Shown one piece after another: positions 29,120 through 37,333 of a stretch of 64,000 nucleotides of DNA. Each line of letters starts with the position of its first letter. Positions within the stretch are counted from its first letter, which is position 1. Position numbers and translations under genes: made by a program. The stretch covers positions 4,960,001 to 5,024,000 of the forward strand of contig NZ_CP124750.1 in NCBI RefSeq assembly GCF_029962605.1. The letters are read 5' to 3'. This DNA is from Serratia sarumanii. Lineage in GTDB: Bacteria > Pseudomonadota > Gammaproteobacteria > Enterobacterales > Enterobacteriaceae. Under the pieces are notes generated by a model, which had not been told where the DNA came from, ran no database searches, and was given only the letters and a program-made list of their open reading frames with translations.

Positions 29120-29698
29120 ATGAAATTCTTCATGATGAAGCGTGTAATGCTGGCGATTGCACTCCCTGTACTTGTCGCTTATTTCGGTGGAAGTAAGGTC
29201 ATGTCAGTTTATTGGGTGCCCCTGTTTTTTATCAGTGCGATGCTATGTGCAACAGCTTATGGCAAATATGTCGTCAGGAAAAACAATGATGCTACATTCA
29301 ATTATCTGAATGAAAATAATGATGGGATCTATATTCATAAATTCAATGACTGCGTGATTCGGTTAGACAAAAATAAACAAGAAGTATTTCTTAAAAATAG
29401 CGCAGGAGAAGAAACCTATTCTTTTAATGACATCAAAGAGTGGCGCTACAACATTACCTATGGTGGTGAAGTTGCAGGTGCTGGATTAAGCAGTATCAGA
29501 GAGAACGGTAAAACATTAGGTCAAAACATCGCTGATACAGGTCTCTTTATCCGTGTAAAAGACGTGCGTAAACCAGAATGGCATATCCGGTTCTATCCTC
29601 GTAATGATGCTTTCAATTCGAGTAATGGGTTAAATGATTTGAAGACGCAGCTCAACCAATGGATGGAGATCTTTGATCAGAATTTAAATGCTGCATAG
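29120..29698 (+). CDS. DUF4755-like membrane-anchored protein
   Basis: The 192-residue product has two hydrophobic segments at the N-terminus (VMLAIALPVLVAYFGG, then VYWVPLFFISAMLCATAYG). A soluble C-terminal domain follows, with YIHKFNDCVIRLDKNKQEVF and IKEWRYNITYGGEVAG. The soluble part looks like a PH-like or DUF4755 domain that occurs in enterobacterial islands and plasmids with unknown function. An AGGAAA site precedes the ATG. It is single and followed by its own terminator. The family assignment is from recall. Confidence 0.62.
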   Translation: MKFFMMKRVMLAIALPVLVAYFGGSKVMSVYWVPLFFISAMLCATAYGKYVVRKNNDATFNYLNENNDGIYIHKFNDCVIRLDKNKQEVFLKNSAGEETYSFNDIKEWRYNITYGGEVAGAGLSSIRENGKTLGQNIADTGLFIRVKDVRKPEWHIRFYPRNDAFNSSNGLNDLKTQLNQWMEIFDQNLNAA

Positions 29699-29720
29699 AA
29701 CACTTTTAATAATCGCTAAG

Positions 29721-29748
29721 CCTGTATGCTGACATACAGGATTTTTTC
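29721..29748 (+). terminator. Rho-independent terminator after the DUF4755-like gene
   Basis: CCTGTATG and CATACAGG form an 8-bp stem with a CTGA loop, followed by ATTTTTTC. Confidence 0.85.
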
Positions 29749-29802
29749 ATTTTAAAGTAATTAAATTTGACAACAGGAAAATGGTACGTCATAAGTTGAA
29801 TA

Positions 29803-29834
29803 ATATGGCTACCAGCTAGTACTGGTAGCCATAT
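29803..29834. repeat. 13-bp perfect inverted repeat
   Basis: ATATGGCTACCAG and CTGGTAGCCATAT flank a six-base loop. It lies directly downstream (minus strand) of the 25-residue peptide gene. No T run follows, so it may be an RNA-stabilising hairpin or a recombination or protein-binding site rather than a terminator. Confidence 0.6.
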
Positions 29835-29846
29835 ATCAGCAACCCC

Positions 29847-29924
29847 TTAGTAAACCGGTTGGCTATACAAAAGGATGCTGATAAAAATCGCTATCCTTAG
29901 CAGGTTTGTGAGATTATTATGCAT
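29847..29924 (-). CDS. 25-residue hydrophobic peptide, possible type I toxin-like or leader peptide
   Basis: On the minus strand a near-ideal ribosome binding site, AAGGAGGTGG, stands 3-4 nt before an ATG. It opens a 25-codon frame with a hydrophobic core LLRIAIFISILLYS after a polar MHNNLTN start. The size, single membrane-span composition and dense RNA structure nearby resemble type I toxin peptides. It is too short for statistical support, and a leader peptide is the main alternative. It lies in a 465-nt stretch between the genes at 29120 and 30164 that holds no larger frame. Confidence 0.42.
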   Translation of the reverse strand: MHNNLTNLLRIAIFISILLYSQPVY

Positions 29925-29952
29925 AATCCACCTCCTTCTTTATAATTGTTAT

Positions 29953-30014
29953 TTTAAGGACCTGTGGTCCAAGCGTATAGTAGCAGCAAAAGCACCCTCA
30001 TGGGTGCTTTTTTT
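29953..30014 (+). ncRNA. Candidate small RNA opposite the 5' side of the peptide gene
   Basis: A perfect -10 box TATAAT at 29941 has only a weak -35. About 60 nt later a strong terminator follows (GCACCC, TCAT loop, GGGTGC, seven T bases, 29992-30014). Between them GGACC-TGT-GGTCC forms another hairpin. The transcript would be antisense to the leader of any mRNA for the 25-residue peptide. The same hairpin also has four T bases on the minus strand and may end the transcript of the gene at 30164. Confidence 0.38.
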
Positions 30015-30163
30015 GTTCATCTAAGGGTATGTAATTGAGAAGTGTGGAGGAATCCAGTTTTGCAGAGAACTTCTTGTTCATCTATCGATGATAGTCAAGC
30101 CACGTTTTTCGGTGGGGAAGATACGACATAGCTTTCAGGTTGAAAATTCAAAAGTTAAAGATA

Positions 30164-30580
30164 CTATTTATGCCCATGACTTTTATTATACTCGATGTCC
30201 CTTTTCCTCAAACTCATAGCCAACAGAGATCTATCATACTTTCTTTTTTCGTTAATGAAAACATTTTCACTATTTGTTTTGTTATTCAAAATAAAGTGAA
30301 TAAGAAGACTGCACATCCTTCTTATTTTATCAGCATCGACTACTCTATTTTCTATATTGTTTATGAAGCAGTAATAAGAGGTAAGCATAAAAGATAAAAC
30401 TACATCTCTGTTAGCTAACTCTATATTATCAATGTCTTTTTTATACTTGATATAGAAACCTACGCAAAAAAGATACGATTTATCAATTATATCTGATTCT
30501 GACATCCCGGACTCTTCGAGTTTTTTAATGAAGCGTTCAAAGAGTATCAGAAAACGTTCCATACTATTCAGTTTTTCCAT
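30164..30580 (-). CDS. Unknown helical protein downstream of the recombinase operon
   Basis: The 138-residue product starts MEKLNSMERFLILFERFIKK and appears wholly alpha-helical, with SFMLTSYYCFINNIENRVVD in the middle. This resembles cyclin-like or similar helical domains only vaguely, and I recognise no family. The ATG at 30580 has AAGGA 8 nt upstream; two earlier in-frame starts lack one. It lies on the same strand as the recombinase genes, with about 114 nt between it and the small coiled-coil gene, so it may be in the same transcript. Confidence 0.58.
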   Translation of the reverse strand: MEKLNSMERFLILFERFIKKLEESGMSESDIIDKSYLFCVGFYIKYKKDIDNIELANRDVVLSFMLTSYYCFINNIENRVVDADKIRRMCSLLIHFILNNKTNSENVFINEKRKYDRSLLAMSLRKRDIEYNKSHGHK

Positions 30581-30694
30581 AATATGCATCCTTGCAACTA
30601 ATTTTATCATCCTGACAATTAATAAATAACAGTATTAGTTTAAATATCAATACCTCAGTGAAAATATATTTACAGCATGTAATGATAAATTTAC

Positions 30695-31090
30695 TTAATT
30701 GTCGTTTTTTGCACGTAATGGCTCATTTAGCTGGTGTGGCTTAAGTCCATATTTATATGAATTGTACTGCCATAGTGTAAACTGTTCTTTATATCTGGCA
30801 TTTTGCTTCTTCAGCATTTCATTTTCCGCTTCCAGATTTTTTATCCTCTGTGCAGCAATTATCAGATTAGCTGGTTTCCTAATAGGTACATTAGCTTCTT
30901 TGATTACTGCCTTTTTCATTAAATATACATCTACGATATCTTTATGCATATTTAGTGATTGTCTGGTTGGTTTCTTACCAATAAGTGATTTCACTTCCTC
31001 ACAAAGAGCGTCCCATGTTAATTTACCATCCCACAGATGAATTGCATTTTTAATTTTATTGATATCTGTCTTTGTTAAATGTTTTGCCAT
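30695..31090 (-). CDS. Small HTH/coiled-coil partner of the recombinase trio (GmtX/TnpC-like)
   Basis: The 131-residue product has an N-terminal winged-helix-like part (KLTWDALCEEVKSLIGKKPT, then RQSLNMHKDIVDVY). A coiled coil follows (RIKNLEAENEMLKKQNARYK). Its start lies 23 nt after the third recombinase gene. This layout matches TnpC of Tn554-type elements and GmtX of gamma-mobile-trio elements, small partners encoded after the recombinases. Homology to either is inferred from size, layout and position, not tested. It probably helps choose or bind the target DNA. Confidence 0.68.
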   Translation of the reverse strand: MAKHLTKTDINKIKNAIHLWDGKLTWDALCEEVKSLIGKKPTRQSLNMHKDIVDVYLMKKAVIKEANVPIRKPANLIIAAQRIKNLEAENEMLKKQNARYKEQFTLWQYNSYKYGLKPHQLNEPLRAKNDN

Positions 31091-31113
31091 ACAGCCTCCT
31101 GTTTCTAAAATTA

Positions 31114-32979
31114 TTATATTGTATATTTCTCCAGAGCTGACAATAAATTATTATGAAATGAAACCCATTTATCAGCCCCGTAAAAACCCTCATCCATAGC
31201 CTTTTTTGCTAATTGATGTAGTGTACGTTGTTTTTTTATTATTTCGTCGCGCTCTTGCATAGTCATTTTGTCATAGTCTGACGTAATATAACTCCCAGCT
31301 TCAGTTAATTTACTACAAGGTGGAATTAAATAATTATGGATACAATAACCATGAGGTGTTAAATGAATCGCGCCATGCTCTGGTTTGACAAATCCTTCAA
31401 CATCGTCATGAGTATTGGACTGTTCTTCTTTTTGATTGCAATAGCGATGGTTTCCCAGCCTCATCAACCCAATTTTCTCAAGAATTTCCTCTTGTGAAGT
31501 ATGATCGTAGTCTCTATTTTGCAAAATACTGACTCTTCCAGACCATTTGGCAATATCCAAATCAGACATATCACCTAAATGTGCCAGTGTATTTAAAAGA
31601 TGTCTTGGCTGATGAGATCGCAAATAAAATGCTTCACCTGAAGCATCAAAATAATTATAACGTTCAAATATGTTTTTCATTCCTGAAACTGATTTTTTGG
31701 ATTTACATATATCATTATAAAATAAGGCGTAAGTAGGTTTGTAAAGAACGTAACTATTTTCTAATTTAGATTCATTTAATTGATTAAGATTCAATAAGCA
31801 CAGAGCATTGCTGTATTTCACGGATTTTTCTTTATCGAACCAAGGGAAATCCTCAGGTAATAAGTCAGTTATCATTTTCCATAGTGTTCTCAAAGTGTAA
31901 TGTCCGTCTGCCGGATTCAAGAAAGAAATTCCGCCATCCAGACTGATTCGTTTTATCTTATTGATGCATTGTTTCTTATCACTAAGCAGATAACCAAGAG
32001 CCTGGCATACTTGAATAGCATCGAGTGGTTCGTTTTCATTCACGTTAGGACAAAGCGAGTGTCTGTAAAACTTACCAGGTGAGCATTCATACCATCGAGC
32101 AAGAGAGCGGGCATTGTCCGAAAGGACACGCAGCCTGCTAATCGCTTTCTTGGCAACAGGTACCATAACGTCAGGTATCCACTTGATAGTCGCACCACCA
32201 CCTTTTGCTGCATAATAACGAAGCCCGTAGCGCCCCACGCCATTTTTATCTTTCCTCGTGATTTCACAGTCAGCAGGTAAAGCTAAAATCTCTGAGACTC
32301 GGCTAGGTGAGCACATTAATAAAGCACAAACAGATGTTGTAAACAGATCTCTTGAGCTGAGAACTTCATCTTTTTGAGAGAAAATATTAGCGACAGCAAG
32401 TAAAGCCTGCTCATCAGGAAGCTTATTTCTCCTGTTTTCATCTTCTTTTTCTGGAAGATAGCTTTTTTTATTTTTCAGCTTGATAGGGTTGACCCAACCC
32501 AGATAGCCAAATTTAACAAAATGATTTTCAGATAAAAAACAAGCCAATCTTTCAAGCTCATAACCACACTTATAAAGCACCTCATTCTTATAATAATTAC
32601 TGGCTATCTGCAAAGCCTCATCCAGAACTATGGTAGAAACATTATATACATGTGCATTTTTACAGACTTGTAAAAGAGCTTTCTCAAGACACTTCAGCGC
32701 CATAATTTTTGCTCCTGTTTTTTTAGCTGGACTTAAAGCTTGCATGTATCGGACATAGCTTTTAGAGAAATCCATAAAGTTTTCATCTAAGAAAGAATCA
32801 CCTTTAGCTTTATCTATCTTCCTAAAAACAGCGACACCTTTCCAGATAGAGGCATTCCATTGTAGATCCACGCCGAAAACTGTTAATTTTTCACGGCAGA
32901 AAAAAATGAAATCCTGGACGTTTCTTTCTGCATCTAAATCAGATTGAGACTTAAAAACAATACTATTCATCATAATCAT
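31114..32979 (-). CDS. Tyrosine recombinase 3 of the trio (GmtZ-like)
   Basis: The 621-residue product has a C-terminal catalytic domain with an arginine in LLMCSPSRVSEILALPADCE, box II YLRSHQPRHLLNTLAHLGDM, and IAKWSGRVSILQNRDYDHTS, which supplies the W and tyrosine positions. The extended C-terminus holds HLTPHGYCIHNYLIPPCSK, Cys/His-rich and possibly zinc-binding. It is much longer than ordinary integrases, as reported for the large member of gamma-mobile trios. It overlaps the preceding recombinase by ATGA, so the three are translated together. Confidence 0.75.
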   Translation of the reverse strand: MIMMNSIVFKSQSDLDAERNVQDFIFFCREKLTVFGVDLQWNASIWKGVAVFRKIDKAKGDSFLDENFMDFSKSYVRYMQALSPAKKTGAKIMALKCLEKALLQVCKNAHVYNVSTIVLDEALQIASNYYKNEVLYKCGYELERLACFLSENHFVKFGYLGWVNPIKLKNKKSYLPEKEDENRRNKLPDEQALLAVANIFSQKDEVLSSRDLFTTSVCALLMCSPSRVSEILALPADCEITRKDKNGVGRYGLRYYAAKGGGATIKWIPDVMVPVAKKAISRLRVLSDNARSLARWYECSPGKFYRHSLCPNVNENEPLDAIQVCQALGYLLSDKKQCINKIKRISLDGGISFLNPADGHYTLRTLWKMITDLLPEDFPWFDKEKSVKYSNALCLLNLNQLNESKLENSYVLYKPTYALFYNDICKSKKSVSGMKNIFERYNYFDASGEAFYLRSHQPRHLLNTLAHLGDMSDLDIAKWSGRVSILQNRDYDHTSQEEILEKIGLMRLGNHRYCNQKEEQSNTHDDVEGFVKPEHGAIHLTPHGYCIHNYLIPPCSKLTEAGSYITSDYDKMTMQERDEIIKKQRTLHQLAKKAMDEGFYGADKWVSFHNNLLSALEKYTI

Positions 32980-34325
32980 CCTTTAGTTTCAAGAACACGG
33001 TTATAGTTTCTAAAATAAACACAACTACGGCATGGTATTTTCAGATTGTTAATACAAGATGAACAAGATTTTTCCACTAATAATCCTTTCAACTCATCCA
33101 CAACACCATCATTAAGTTTCCCAAGAAAAGCATTAGCAAAAAAATTCAATCGTGCAGAAACGGCTTTATTTATTCTATTTATATTATCTGGTAGATTTTC
33201 AACATAAATACCTGCACTTGCTATTGAAGAATGATCAAGTAGCTCGGCAATAATATCAATACTTTCCCCATCACGGGCAAGCCTTGTTCCCAGAGTGTAG
33301 CGTAGTCTTCGTGCATTTATTTTCATGACTTCACCAGTTCTGATTGATATTACTGACTCGTCTTTAACTATCTTATTCAAAATATAATCAACAATGTTTT
33401 TAGAAGCATGAAATATATCAGAAGAAAGTTTTTCTATGATATTCCTATCGTTCTTCAGATAACCATAATCTATCTTACTTAGAAATACAGGAACTTCGCT
33501 TATTTCTTCTTGGGTAAGAGTCCTTCCAATTTTCCCCTCAAATATTTTTACCGAAGAAAAAGCCTGCTTTTTAATAAGATTGAAAACATATTCACTAACC
33601 ATTAGTTTTCTAAAAGATTTTCTGAACCCCAAACCTTGCTTAATTCTCGGAAAATTTATAAACTGCCCTATTTCACCGTAGATTGTTTCTTCACGAATTA
33701 TATCTTTAAATTTTAAAGAAGTAATTTGCAATGGCCTTCTTCCGGTAAAACTAACTAACATCGTTATCGAAAAATCAAATAACGTAATATTGCCAACCTC
33801 ATACGCAATTTTGAGTGCATTATTAAAAGCATGATGTTCATCATCAGTTAATGGTCCTCTCTGTGGACATTCCTGTTTTACAACATAGCCAGATTCTTTG
33901 ACTTTTAAGATCATCGCTTTTAAAAGCGTTATAGTTTTTTCATTAACACCATAATAGCCTAATGAGTACCATTTCTTTAAAAAAGACCTTAGGTTAACTA
34001 AATACTGAACTCGAACATTAGAAAGAGTATCCTTATAATTCAGAATAGTTGACTCATCAATATAAGAAGGATTCATGATTCTAACAAAATGGCTCATAGC
34101 GCTGTTAACATTTATAGCATAGCGAGGACTATACTTGCAGGCATAAAAGGCCAATGTTTTCCTGTATCCCTCAATCAATTTAGGATGCAGAACAGAAGAT
34201 ACCAAATTTGTATTAATAACGGAGTCCCTGTCTAAAATCCATTTGTCATCATCCATGAAAAAATAATAACCAGTATGTTTCACTTCCAAAGGTATATGTT
34301 TCTCAAGAAATCGGGAGTTATTCAT
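32976..34325 (-). CDS. Tyrosine recombinase 2 of the trio (GmtY-like)
   Basis: The 449-residue product shows box I ITMLVSFTGRRPLQITSLKF and a box II of KINARRLRYTLGTRLARDGE, where the usual first histidine is arginine (RxxR for HxxR). It then has LLDHSSIASAGIYVENLPDN with His and the nucleophile-position Tyr. The C-terminus has CSSCINNLKIPCRSCVYF, a CxxC pair likely to bind zinc. The altered box II may be a family trait rather than decay, because the frame is intact and coupled on both sides: it overlaps the neighbouring genes by 8 and 4 nt. Confidence 0.75.
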   Translation of the reverse strand: MNNSRFLEKHIPLEVKHTGYYFFMDDDKWILDRDSVINTNLVSSVLHPKLIEGYRKTLAFYACKYSPRYAINVNSAMSHFVRIMNPSYIDESTILNYKDTLSNVRVQYLVNLRSFLKKWYSLGYYGVNEKTITLLKAMILKVKESGYVVKQECPQRGPLTDDEHHAFNNALKIAYEVGNITLFDFSITMLVSFTGRRPLQITSLKFKDIIREETIYGEIGQFINFPRIKQGLGFRKSFRKLMVSEYVFNLIKKQAFSSVKIFEGKIGRTLTQEEISEVPVFLSKIDYGYLKNDRNIIEKLSSDIFHASKNIVDYILNKIVKDESVISIRTGEVMKINARRLRYTLGTRLARDGESIDIIAELLDHSSIASAGIYVENLPDNINRINKAVSARLNFFANAFLGKLNDGVVDELKGLLVEKSCSSCINNLKIPCRSCVYFRNYNRVLETKG

Positions 34326-35517
34326 TTATAAATTTCTCCATCATTTTGTTTTGAAAAGATAATGAGGTTTTATATGATTCTTCTTCAATATGTCTCCTGT
34401 TATAAATCTTTGCCATTTCTGAACCAGGGCACCACCCCATTATATAACTTCTGATTTTTGCTTCCCTTTCCTCTGAAAAACGCTCATCCATTTCATCTAT
34501 ATTTTTAGAAAAATCATAATTCCAGGTATGTCTCAACATATGACCGCTCAACTCATTTAACTCTGCATGGGATTTACTAATTATCTTGATGATTTTATGG
34601 TATGCTGATTTAGATAAAGGCATACCAACTGTTTTACCTGATTTATTTGTGATAAAAAGGAAATCATTACCTTTAGAATTTCTTACTTTGTTTCTATCGC
34701 CAGTAATAAATTTATAGATTTCTTTCATCAACACATCACCTATAGGGAGTTTCCTTTCACATGTCTTGACAAGGGGTTGATACAATCGCGGATCAGATTT
34801 ATCATCAGCTCGCCTTCTAATTGCAATTGTAGAATGGCAAAGATCGATATCACTAATCCTGAGATTCAAAAGCTCCCCTGCTCTGAGTCCAAGTGAATAG
34901 AGTAAAAGGATAATTAGTCGATTACGACTCTGAACTTCGAGCGAAAATGGATTTTCCATTCCACCTGGTTTTAAAATATGAAAAATAAGATCAATCTGTC
35001 TTTGAGTTAGAGTCTTATCTGATATGTTTTTTTGATATCTGTCTGTATTAGACGGTCTTTCATTTTTTAAGTTATTTATAAATGAATTTATTTCAGCCCC
35101 TACATTTTTATGATTTGATGAAGATAAAATAACATTGCAAAGCCATTTAATATAATCACAGATAACCATAAACCTGAAATATTTAGTAGGTCCCTTTACA
35201 TAAGTAGAAATCACCTTGCCTTTTTTAAAACTCTTCGACATGTAATCTAAAAGGGAAGTTATTTCATCAAAACTCAAAAACTCCAATTTTAGTATCCTTT
35301 CTTCAATATTTATTGAAAAGAAAGAAAAAAAGTTTTGAAGTAAAACCAATCCACCAGCTATTGATTGCATAGTATTGATGGAGTTTGATTGGTTCCTTAC
35401 CTGTGTAATTAAGTAAAGATTAGGGTAATAAATTGGCTCCCCAGTAAATTTATTCACCACATGGCAAAACCTTTCGCCATTCTTAAAAACAAATGAATTT
35501 ACAGAATATTTTTTCAT
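34318..35517 (-). CDS. Tyrosine recombinase 1 of the trio
   Basis: The 399-residue product has a full active site: box I LIILLLYSLGLRAGELLNLR, box II ELSGHMLRHTWNYDFSKN and MGWCPGSEMAKIYNRRHIEE, with the tyrosine in IYNRR. It leads the operon of three overlapping recombinase genes and the small coiled-coil gene. Such sets act together as TnpA/TnpB/TnpC in Tn554, as recombinase-in-trio (RIT) elements or as gamma-mobile trios. It differs strongly from the integrase at 20650, so the island holds two unrelated recombinase systems. Confidence 0.8.
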   Translation of the reverse strand: MKKYSVNSFVFKNGERFCHVVNKFTGEPIYYPNLYLITQVRNQSNSINTMQSIAGGLVLLQNFFSFFSINIEERILKLEFLSFDEITSLLDYMSKSFKKGKVISTYVKGPTKYFRFMVICDYIKWLCNVILSSSNHKNVGAEINSFINNLKNERPSNTDRYQKNISDKTLTQRQIDLIFHILKPGGMENPFSLEVQSRNRLIILLLYSLGLRAGELLNLRISDIDLCHSTIAIRRRADDKSDPRLYQPLVKTCERKLPIGDVLMKEIYKFITGDRNKVRNSKGNDFLFITNKSGKTVGMPLSKSAYHKIIKIISKSHAELNELSGHMLRHTWNYDFSKNIDEMDERFSEEREAKIRSYIMGWCPGSEMAKIYNRRHIEEESYKTSLSFQNKMMEKFINE

Positions 35518-35655
35518 ATAAGATCCTTTTTAAATTTTACATTTACCTATAAGTCATTAATATTAATAAATCATGATTTTATTTTTTACAAAAAAAATAA
35601 TCATGAAATTGAAATTTATCGTTATGATTTAATTAATTACAGCGTAAAATTTTCG

Positions 35656-35739
35656 CACCTTATATAAGGTGTATCTAGTTAGCATTCTATTCACCTAATA
35701 CTTACCAATAAACCTCTAAGCCTTATAAACACTATAAGG
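35656..35739. repeat. Paired palindromes upstream of the recombinase trio
   Basis: CACCTTATATAAGGTG (35656-35671) is a perfect 16-bp palindrome. A second pair, CCTTATA-N5-TATAAGG (35721-35739), repeats the same half-site. Both lie in the 305-nt AT-rich gap (35518-35822) before the trio, which holds no gene. They could be recombinase binding sites, an element end or operators. Confidence 0.5.
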
Positions 35740-35822
35740 TCATTTTAGTCTGTAAATTTTTTCGTAAATTATATCTGTCAATAATACGACAGGATTTTAC
35801 ATAACTTGATAATTAATATGAA

Positions 35823-36119
35823 TTAAAGATAATGTTGGATAATTATTTTTGATAACGTTTTTAATGTTTCAGTTTCTTTTATTAATGACAGCCATGTTTC
35901 ATAAACATAGAATCTTTCAAATTTATCAAGCTGATTTATATCCTTAATTGGATCTACAACATTCCCCATTAAATACTGGCTCAACCAATATACGATTTTC
36001 TTTGTAAAATTATTATCAGGGAGTTCATAAATAGCATTAGAGTCAAATATTTCATCAAACATCCCTTCGCTAAGATTGCACATATGATTTTCATCGTTAA
36101 TAAATTTTTCGATATTCAT
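35823..36119 (-). CDS. Unknown small acidic protein
   Basis: The 98-residue product starts MNIEKFINDENHMCNLSEGM and ends in TLKTLSKIIIQHYL. It is acidic and likely helical, with no membrane segment or motif that I recognise. Its ATG lies 13 nt downstream of the AlpA-type gene, so it is probably the second gene of that transcript. The short length and AT-rich composition are in line with island cargo. Confidence 0.55.
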   Translation of the reverse strand: MNIEKFINDENHMCNLSEGMFDEIFDSNAIYELPDNNFTKKIVYWLSQYLMGNVVDPIKDINQLDKFERFYVYETWLSLIKETETLKTLSKIIIQHYL

Positions 36120-36132
36120 TTAACCCCCACAC

Positions 36133-36339
36133 TTAGGCCACATTATTTCTGGAGTTATCAATAGTTAATTGAATCCACTCTTCCACTTCACTTTCAATGA
36201 AAGCAACGGCACGAGCACCTATTTTTACGGGGGGAGGAAAACGTTTTTGGTTGATGAGGTGATAGATCCATGCTTTACCGTATCCAGTACGATGCAGAAC
36301 TTCTGGTAAACGAATAAGGCGGGTGCTGTGCTGATTCAT
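36133..36339 (-). CDS. alpA: AlpA-family regulator, candidate excisionase
   Basis: The 68-residue product is a compact winged helix of the AlpA/MerR-like type. RLIRLPEVLHRTGYGKAWIY is the recognition region, and FPPPVKIGARAVAFIESEVE is followed by EWI. AlpA proteins in P4-like islands activate or direct excision by the cognate integrase. It stands near attR, the far end from int, and could serve as the recombination directionality factor for this island. The family call is firm; the role is inferred. Confidence 0.88.
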   Translation of the reverse strand: MNQHSTRLIRLPEVLHRTGYGKAWIYHLINQKRFPPPVKIGARAVAFIESEVEEWIQLTIDNSRNNVA

Positions 36340-36433
36340 AGTCGTTTCCTCTTGTGTTGTTTTTGATGGAAACGACTATACGAATGAATAGGCAAAAAAA
36401 GCAGTGAGGTTCAGAACACCTAAATGATAGAAA

Positions 36434-37291
36434 TTAACTCTTTTCAGAATCAGAGAGTTTCATGGTGTCTGAAACTCTCATGTTTTTTAAATGACTATTC
36501 TTGTTTATGAAGTAATAAAACTGCCTGATGAAGTCTACTGAGGTCGCTTTGAGGGCAAGTGGTCTGTCGGTATCTTTGACATGATAGTGAAGTCTGATCT
36601 GACTTTCATCATCATCATCGGTATAAAGCAGCCTAGACAGGCGATCATCCGATACACGAATCTGTTTAATCTTTGTCCACACTAAAATGTCGAGCATAGG
36701 TATGATTCGATAGTTGATAAGCTTCTTAATGGTTCCATATCCAAAGCGAACGGAATCCAGAGGGTTTTCCTGTATTTCCATGTACTTACGCCACTGAGGT
36801 AATGCCGCTTTGAGTGATTCCGCAATTTCGTCGTCTGTGCCACTTGATAGATCAACTTCTAACATGACTGTTCTTTGGAATTGGTCGGGTAAACTTTCGT
36901 AGAGAGTTTCTTCCTGTAGCTCACCGTTGATTGAATACTTATCATCGCAATGCCACACAAAAGTGCCCCGTTGCATTGCGATGATGCTCAGTTCAGCAAG
37001 TCGTTCAAGTGTAGTTAGAAAGAAATGAGGCGGTTGAAACAATCGGTTGTCCGGTGCCATATAGCCAAGTTGCTTTTCCTCAATCAAGAATGGATTTCCG
37101 CTGAAAATTTTTTCGAAGTATCCCATTAGGGCTTTTGCCTCAAAATCCTCCCTGTAGCTTTTGAAGAACAGTGTTCTGGCCCACAGCTCGTGGTATAACT
37201 GTAGAAGGGTGAGATCTTCGAACTTACGATATGTGTCGATATCTAACCATTTCTTGATTTCTTTGGTATGTTCAGTTGTCCAGTTTTTCAC
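36434..37291 (-). CDS. DUF6387-like protein
   Basis: The 285-residue product begins MKNWTTEHTKEIKKWLDIDT and has SVDFIRQFYYFINKNSHLKN near the C-terminus. It has no signal peptide or membrane segment. Proteins of this kind, which I recall as DUF6387, are common beside alpA-type genes at the ends of enterobacterial islands; the function is unknown. It is the last gene before attR and reads into the island. The long, intact frame suggests it is maintained. Confidence 0.65.
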   Translation of the reverse strand: MKNWTTEHTKEIKKWLDIDTYRKFEDLTLLQLYHELWARTLFFKSYREDFEAKALMGYFEKIFSGNPFLIEEKQLGYMAPDNRLFQPPHFFLTTLERLAELSIIAMQRGTFVWHCDDKYSINGELQEETLYESLPDQFQRTVMLEVDLSSGTDDEIAESLKAALPQWRKYMEIQENPLDSVRFGYGTIKKLINYRIIPMLDILVWTKIKQIRVSDDRLSRLLYTDDDDESQIRLHYHVKDTDRPLALKATSVDFIRQFYYFINKNSHLKNMRVSDTMKLSDSEKS

Positions 37292-37333
37292 TCATCCTCT
37301 CCGTCTATAACTCAATATTTAAGTAAACTATAC

